DNA from: Hyphomicrobium_A sp964622715
GTDB lineage: Bacteria; Pseudomonadota; Alphaproteobacteria; Rhizobiales; Hyphomicrobiaceae
Direction: 5' to 3'
DNA: 16,863 nt
NCBI GenBank assembly: GCA_964622715.1
Contig: CAZURR010000056.1
Coordinates: forward strand, 1-16,863
How positions within the stretch are numbered: the first letter of the stretch is position 1; the number at the start of each line of letters is the position of its first letter. Position numbers and translations under genes: made by a program. Shown one piece after another: positions 14,397 through 16,863 of the stretch. The notes beneath the pieces are model-generated. The model saw only the letters and a program-made list of their open reading frames with translations, did not search any database and was not told the origin of the DNA.

Positions 14397-15023
14397 TTAG
14401 ATCGCAACTCCATGCTTGGCGTAGTAGGCCTTGACGCCGGGATCGTTCTTAACTCGTTCGTAATGTTCCATGAGCTTGGGCGCGACGCGATCGGGCAAAT
14501 CGGTTGGTATATGATCGAGCACTCCGGACCGTAGGTTCCGAATCCATATGAACACCTTGAGATCGGCGACTGACAGGCGGTCAGCGGCGAAGTACCGGCC
14601 TCCATGTGCTTCGAGCCGTTGCTGTAGCCTGGTGAGATAGAACGTGATGGGGCCTTCAGCCAACGCTTGGCGCTGCGCCTTCTTTTGTTCTTCTGGAAGA
14701 TTGAAGGTGGCAGCCATCTTATTGATGATGTCCTCCACCGCCTCCATGACCTCGTCGCACAACGCGGCCTGCCACGGGTCAGCAGGATAGAGATCCGCGA
14801 GCTTTCCCACATAGCGATTGATTGCATTGGACTGCGCGAGGATCTGTCCATCCACGTCGAGCACAGGTAAAGCACCAAAAGGCATGTCCGCCTTGCGACG
14901 GTCCCACCCAGCGAGCGGCAGGCGATCGTCATCGAAAGCGATGCCGCCGACCGAGAGGGCGAGCCGTGCAGGTTCTCCGCGTCCACCGTGAAAGTCGAAG
15001 TAGGTTAGCTTCAGCTTGGGCAT
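14397..15023 (-). CDS. Glutathione S-transferase, sigma-like class
   Basis: The 208-residue product has the two-domain cytosolic GST plan. The thioredoxin-like domain begins MPKLKLTYFDFHGGRGEP with Tyr8 as the likely catalytic residue, followed by GALPVLDVDG with the cis-Pro and QSNAINRYVG, which binds the glutathione gamma-glutamyl group. The helical domain contains RYFAADRLSVADLKVF, the usual capping-box region. The Tyr in the TYFDFxGRGE context places it near sigma/prostaglandin-D-synthase-like GSTs. ATG 15023 has GAGGAG 8 nt upstream and so is preferred over the in-frame start at 15044. The electrophile substrate is unknown; a detoxification role is likely. It is divergent from the methyltransferase gene. 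Confidence 0.92.
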   Translation of the reverse strand: MPKLKLTYFDFHGGRGEPARLALSVGGIAFDDDRLPLAGWDRRKADMPFGALPVLDVDGQILAQSNAINRYVGKLADLYPADPWQAALCDEVMEAVEDIINKMAATFNLPEEQKKAQRQALAEGPITFYLTRLQQRLEAHGGRYFAADRLSVADLKVFIWIRNLRSGVLDHIPTDLPDRVAPKLMEHYERVKNDPGVKAYYAKHGVAI

Positions 15024-15430
15024 GGGCTGGCTCCTCTTGCACACCGCTTCGATATTGGCGCTGCTCGTGGCACTTCCTAAGTGATGCTACAAATAAGACT
15101 TCGGCGCGCACGAACCAATAGGAGCCGATGGCACACGCTAGCTCTGGCTCTGGAACGCCTATTCACTCTTCGGAGTTCTTCAGGCAAGGCATGTCAACTG
15201 CTTTGGAGTGTCCCCTTTCGAGTGGAAAGAGATCAGGCTGCCGATTGGACTATCTGCCGGACGCGATCCTCATTCAATTGGGCACTCGCCCACCGGCTCC
15301 ACAGACAATCTTGCCGCCAGCCTTGATCCTGGCCTACGCTCCACTTCAGCCAGTTCAGAGGCTGGCAAATGTGTGCCGGATTCTATCTTAGAGACTGGTG
15401 CCGCTTCGTGGGCCAGAGCAGTCAGTATCC
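15024..15430. other. Divergent intergenic region between GST and methyltransferase genes
   Basis: This 407-nt spacer should hold two promoters. Open frames on the + strand (for example from 15128) have no recognisable family and no convincing ribosome binding site. I see nothing else that I can support. Confidence 0.35.
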
Positions 15431-15988
15431 ATGTTGATTCTATTGATCCTCACGGGACTTTTGCTACTCGCTCTCATTGGGGCGCTTCTCGTGTCGATTT
15501 TTGTGCCTCTCCATCGAGTTTGGCCGCCGCCCAGCCAATGCTCGTGGCAGTTCATCTTCATTTGGGTTTTCGAATTCGCGGCGGTCGCGGGGATAATCCT
15601 GATTGGAATTCTCGACTGGAACAGCCTCGGTTGGCCGGGGTGGCTCCGATGGTCGGTGGGCCTCGGATTGATAATTGGGGGCAACATCCTGGCCTGGGTT
15701 GGCGCAAAACAATTGGGGGTGGAAACGACTTCCGGAGCCGCCGGCCCATTCGTTACGACCGGCGTGTATCGCTATTCCCGTAATCCGCAGTACGTCGGCA
15801 ACATACTGTTGCTCATTGGCTGGGTCGTTCTGACCGCTTCCGCGTGGGTGGTGCCGTTTGCAGTTCTAGCTGTCGTTGCGCTTGCACTGACACCGCTGAC
15901 CGAGGAACCATGGCTTGAAGAGATGTACGGGGACGATTACCGATCGTACTGCCGGAGCACCCCCCGGTTCATTGGTCGCACGCGCTGA
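15431..15988 (+). CDS. ICMT/PEMT-type membrane methyltransferase family protein
   Basis: The 185-residue integral membrane protein has about five hydrophobic segments. The C-terminal half carries the isoprenylcysteine carboxyl methyltransferase/phospholipid methyltransferase signature: GPFVTTGVYRYSRNPQYVG, a hydrophobic hairpin, then the acidic EEPWLEEMYGDDYRSYCRSTPRFIGR that closes the S-adenosylmethionine pocket. Bacterial members methylate small or lipid substrates, but most are uncharacterised. The start is uncertain: ATG 15431 begins directly with the first membrane helix, whereas GTG 15398 adds 11 residues; neither has a strong ribosome binding site. Confidence 0.88.
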   Translation: MLILLILTGLLLLALIGALLVSIFVPLHRVWPPPSQCSWQFIFIWVFEFAAVAGIILIGILDWNSLGWPGWLRWSVGLGLIIGGNILAWVGAKQLGVETTSGAAGPFVTTGVYRYSRNPQYVGNILLLIGWVVLTASAWVVPFAVLAVVALALTPLTEEPWLEEMYGDDYRSYCRSTPRFIGRTR

Positions 15989-16097
15989 AATCATGATCAA
16001 ATAAATTAATGGGTCACCAGATCGGCTCGTCCGCTTCCGGGTGCAAAAGTCGGACGTTCCTGACGCGCGCTGTGGCCCGCGGCGTCTGCTCGGCGCG

Positions 16098-16298
16098 CTA
16101 GGCGCCAAGACCAAGCTGCCCACGCTCGGCAACGTAGGCACGACGCAAGGCGGCAATCAGCAGGTTAGCTTCCTTGCTCGCTTGTTCATCGCATTCGGTT
16201 GTTGCGGCGGAAGCGACCGGGGCCGGCTCGATGTAAAGCTCGCCATCGCGCTGGGTGCACACGTACTCTTCCGGCCGAGTCAGTAGGTCATTCAACAT
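16098..16298 (-). CDS. Hypothetical 66-residue protein
   Basis: The predicted start ATG has GGAG 6 nt upstream on the - strand. The product begins MLNDLLTRPEEYVCTQRDGE and ends AALRRAYVAERGQLGLGA; it is soluble, acidic in the middle with two Cys, and has an amphipathic C-terminal helix. The frame stays open upstream to about 16424, but no good initiation site lies there. I recognise no family. It sits between the convergent methyltransferase gene and a gene-poor stretch before the tRNA. It may be a real small gene or a chance frame. Confidence 0.5.
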   Translation of the reverse strand: MLNDLLTRPEEYVCTQRDGELYIEPAPVASAATTECDEQASKEANLLIAALRRAYVAERGQLGLGA

Positions 16299-16795
16299 GA
16301 TTTGCTCCGTGGTTTGAGGACAGGCGGTCATAACCATCCGGTGTTCACGCAGGGAGATTAGGACTGACCCGCTATTCGGGATGTTCCGAAGGAAACTCCC
16401 CATCCCAGCACTGGCTGCATTCACACCCAGTACGTGAGCGCGCGAGAGTCACGGGGCCGCAGTCGGCATCAAAGGGCATGTGGCAAGCAAAGATGGCAGG
16501 AGGCGCGGGCGGGGGGCAGGGCCTCGGGATCGCATCGTCGGCATCGCGTCCTGTTACACTGACAGTCGCGGAGTACGCCAACACTTCGGGAGCGGTGTTA
16601 GGTCCGGCGGCTTAACCGGTTTCATCGGGGTGAACGAGAACATCAGCTGAATGGTGTCCGGCGATGGGAACAGCGGCACCGACGGAAACCCAATTCGTGA
16701 ATCTACTATTCAGGAACTCCTTCCAATGCCTGTTTTTGTTACCCGGAGCCTTACCCTTGGCTAATCGCAATTCGTGAGGTCAAACCTGTAACCAA
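16299..16795. other. Gene-poor stretch before the tRNA-Arg gene
   Basis: No open frame here has a credible start signal or family resemblance on either strand. The region contains a G-rich tract around 16500-16520. No integrase, no tRNA 3'-end copy and no clear terminator was seen next to the tRNA. Confidence 0.35.
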
Positions 16796-16863
16796 TGGCG
16801 ATCCCGGCAGGATTCGAACCTGCGACCCTCTGCTTAGAAGGCAGATGCTCTATCCAACTGAGC
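16796..16863 (-). tRNA. tRNA-Arg (anticodon UCU), 5' end outside the window
   Basis: On the - strand the sequence shows a D arm (GCTCAGTTGGATAGAGC), an anticodon arm with stem TCTGC/GCAGA around loop CTTCTAA (anticodon TCT, arginine), a T arm GCAGG-TTCGAAT-CCTGC, the 3' acceptor strand CGGGATC, discriminator G and an encoded CCA. The window ends before the 5' acceptor strand, so the gene is partial here. Confidence 0.93.

Noticed and set aside
1..16863. CRISPR arrays, insertion sequences or phage genes
   Set aside because: No spaced direct-repeat array, transposase, integrase or phage structural gene motif was found on either strand.

Overview
The window looks like chromosome of a GC-rich alphaproteobacterium, probably Hyphomicrobiales. 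This is inferred from GC content, codon use and the look of the CusB, RhlE, DUF2173 and tRNA-Arg sequences; no marker gene proves it. I see no transposase, integrase, plasmid function, phage gene or CRISPR array. The right edge cuts a tRNA-Arg gene whose 3' end points into the window.

Left part (668-6980): a tightly packed copper/silver resistance operon on the + strand. Its order is an exported Cys/His-rich CopL-like protein, CusB-type adaptor, CusA-type RND pump, CopC and CopD. Three of the junctions overlap (cusB/cusA ATGA, cusA/copC 14 nt, copC/copD ATGA), which suggests translational coupling. Metal-ligand residues are recognisable: three Met in CusB, the three-Met site of CusA and the N-terminal His plus DxH of CopC. 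No regulator and no outer-membrane CusC-type channel gene is in view.

Middle (7358-11424): an RhlE-type DEAD-box RNA helicase, an FMN-dependent alpha-hydroxy-acid oxidase, a small exported acidic protein and, on the - strand, an aldose-1-epimerase family protein.

Right part (11669-16298): a loose run of small stress- or detoxification-like genes with wide spacers. These are a DUF2173 protein (-), a YciI-like protein (+), a hemolysin III/PAQR-type membrane protein (+), a sigma-like glutathione S-transferase (-), an ICMT/PEMT-type membrane methyltransferase (+) and a 66-residue hypothetical (-).

The most unusual signal is a pair of tiny genes, both too short for usual gene callers, at 172-258 (-) and 11669-11752 (+). 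They encode 28- and 27-residue single-span membrane peptides identical at 21 of 27 aligned residues. Seven of the identical residues use different synonymous codons, each gene has a good Shine-Dalgarno sequence, and the flanks do not match. That pattern points to a conserved, selected microprotein family. A third mini-ORF (11923-12006, -) with a strong ribosome binding site may also be real.
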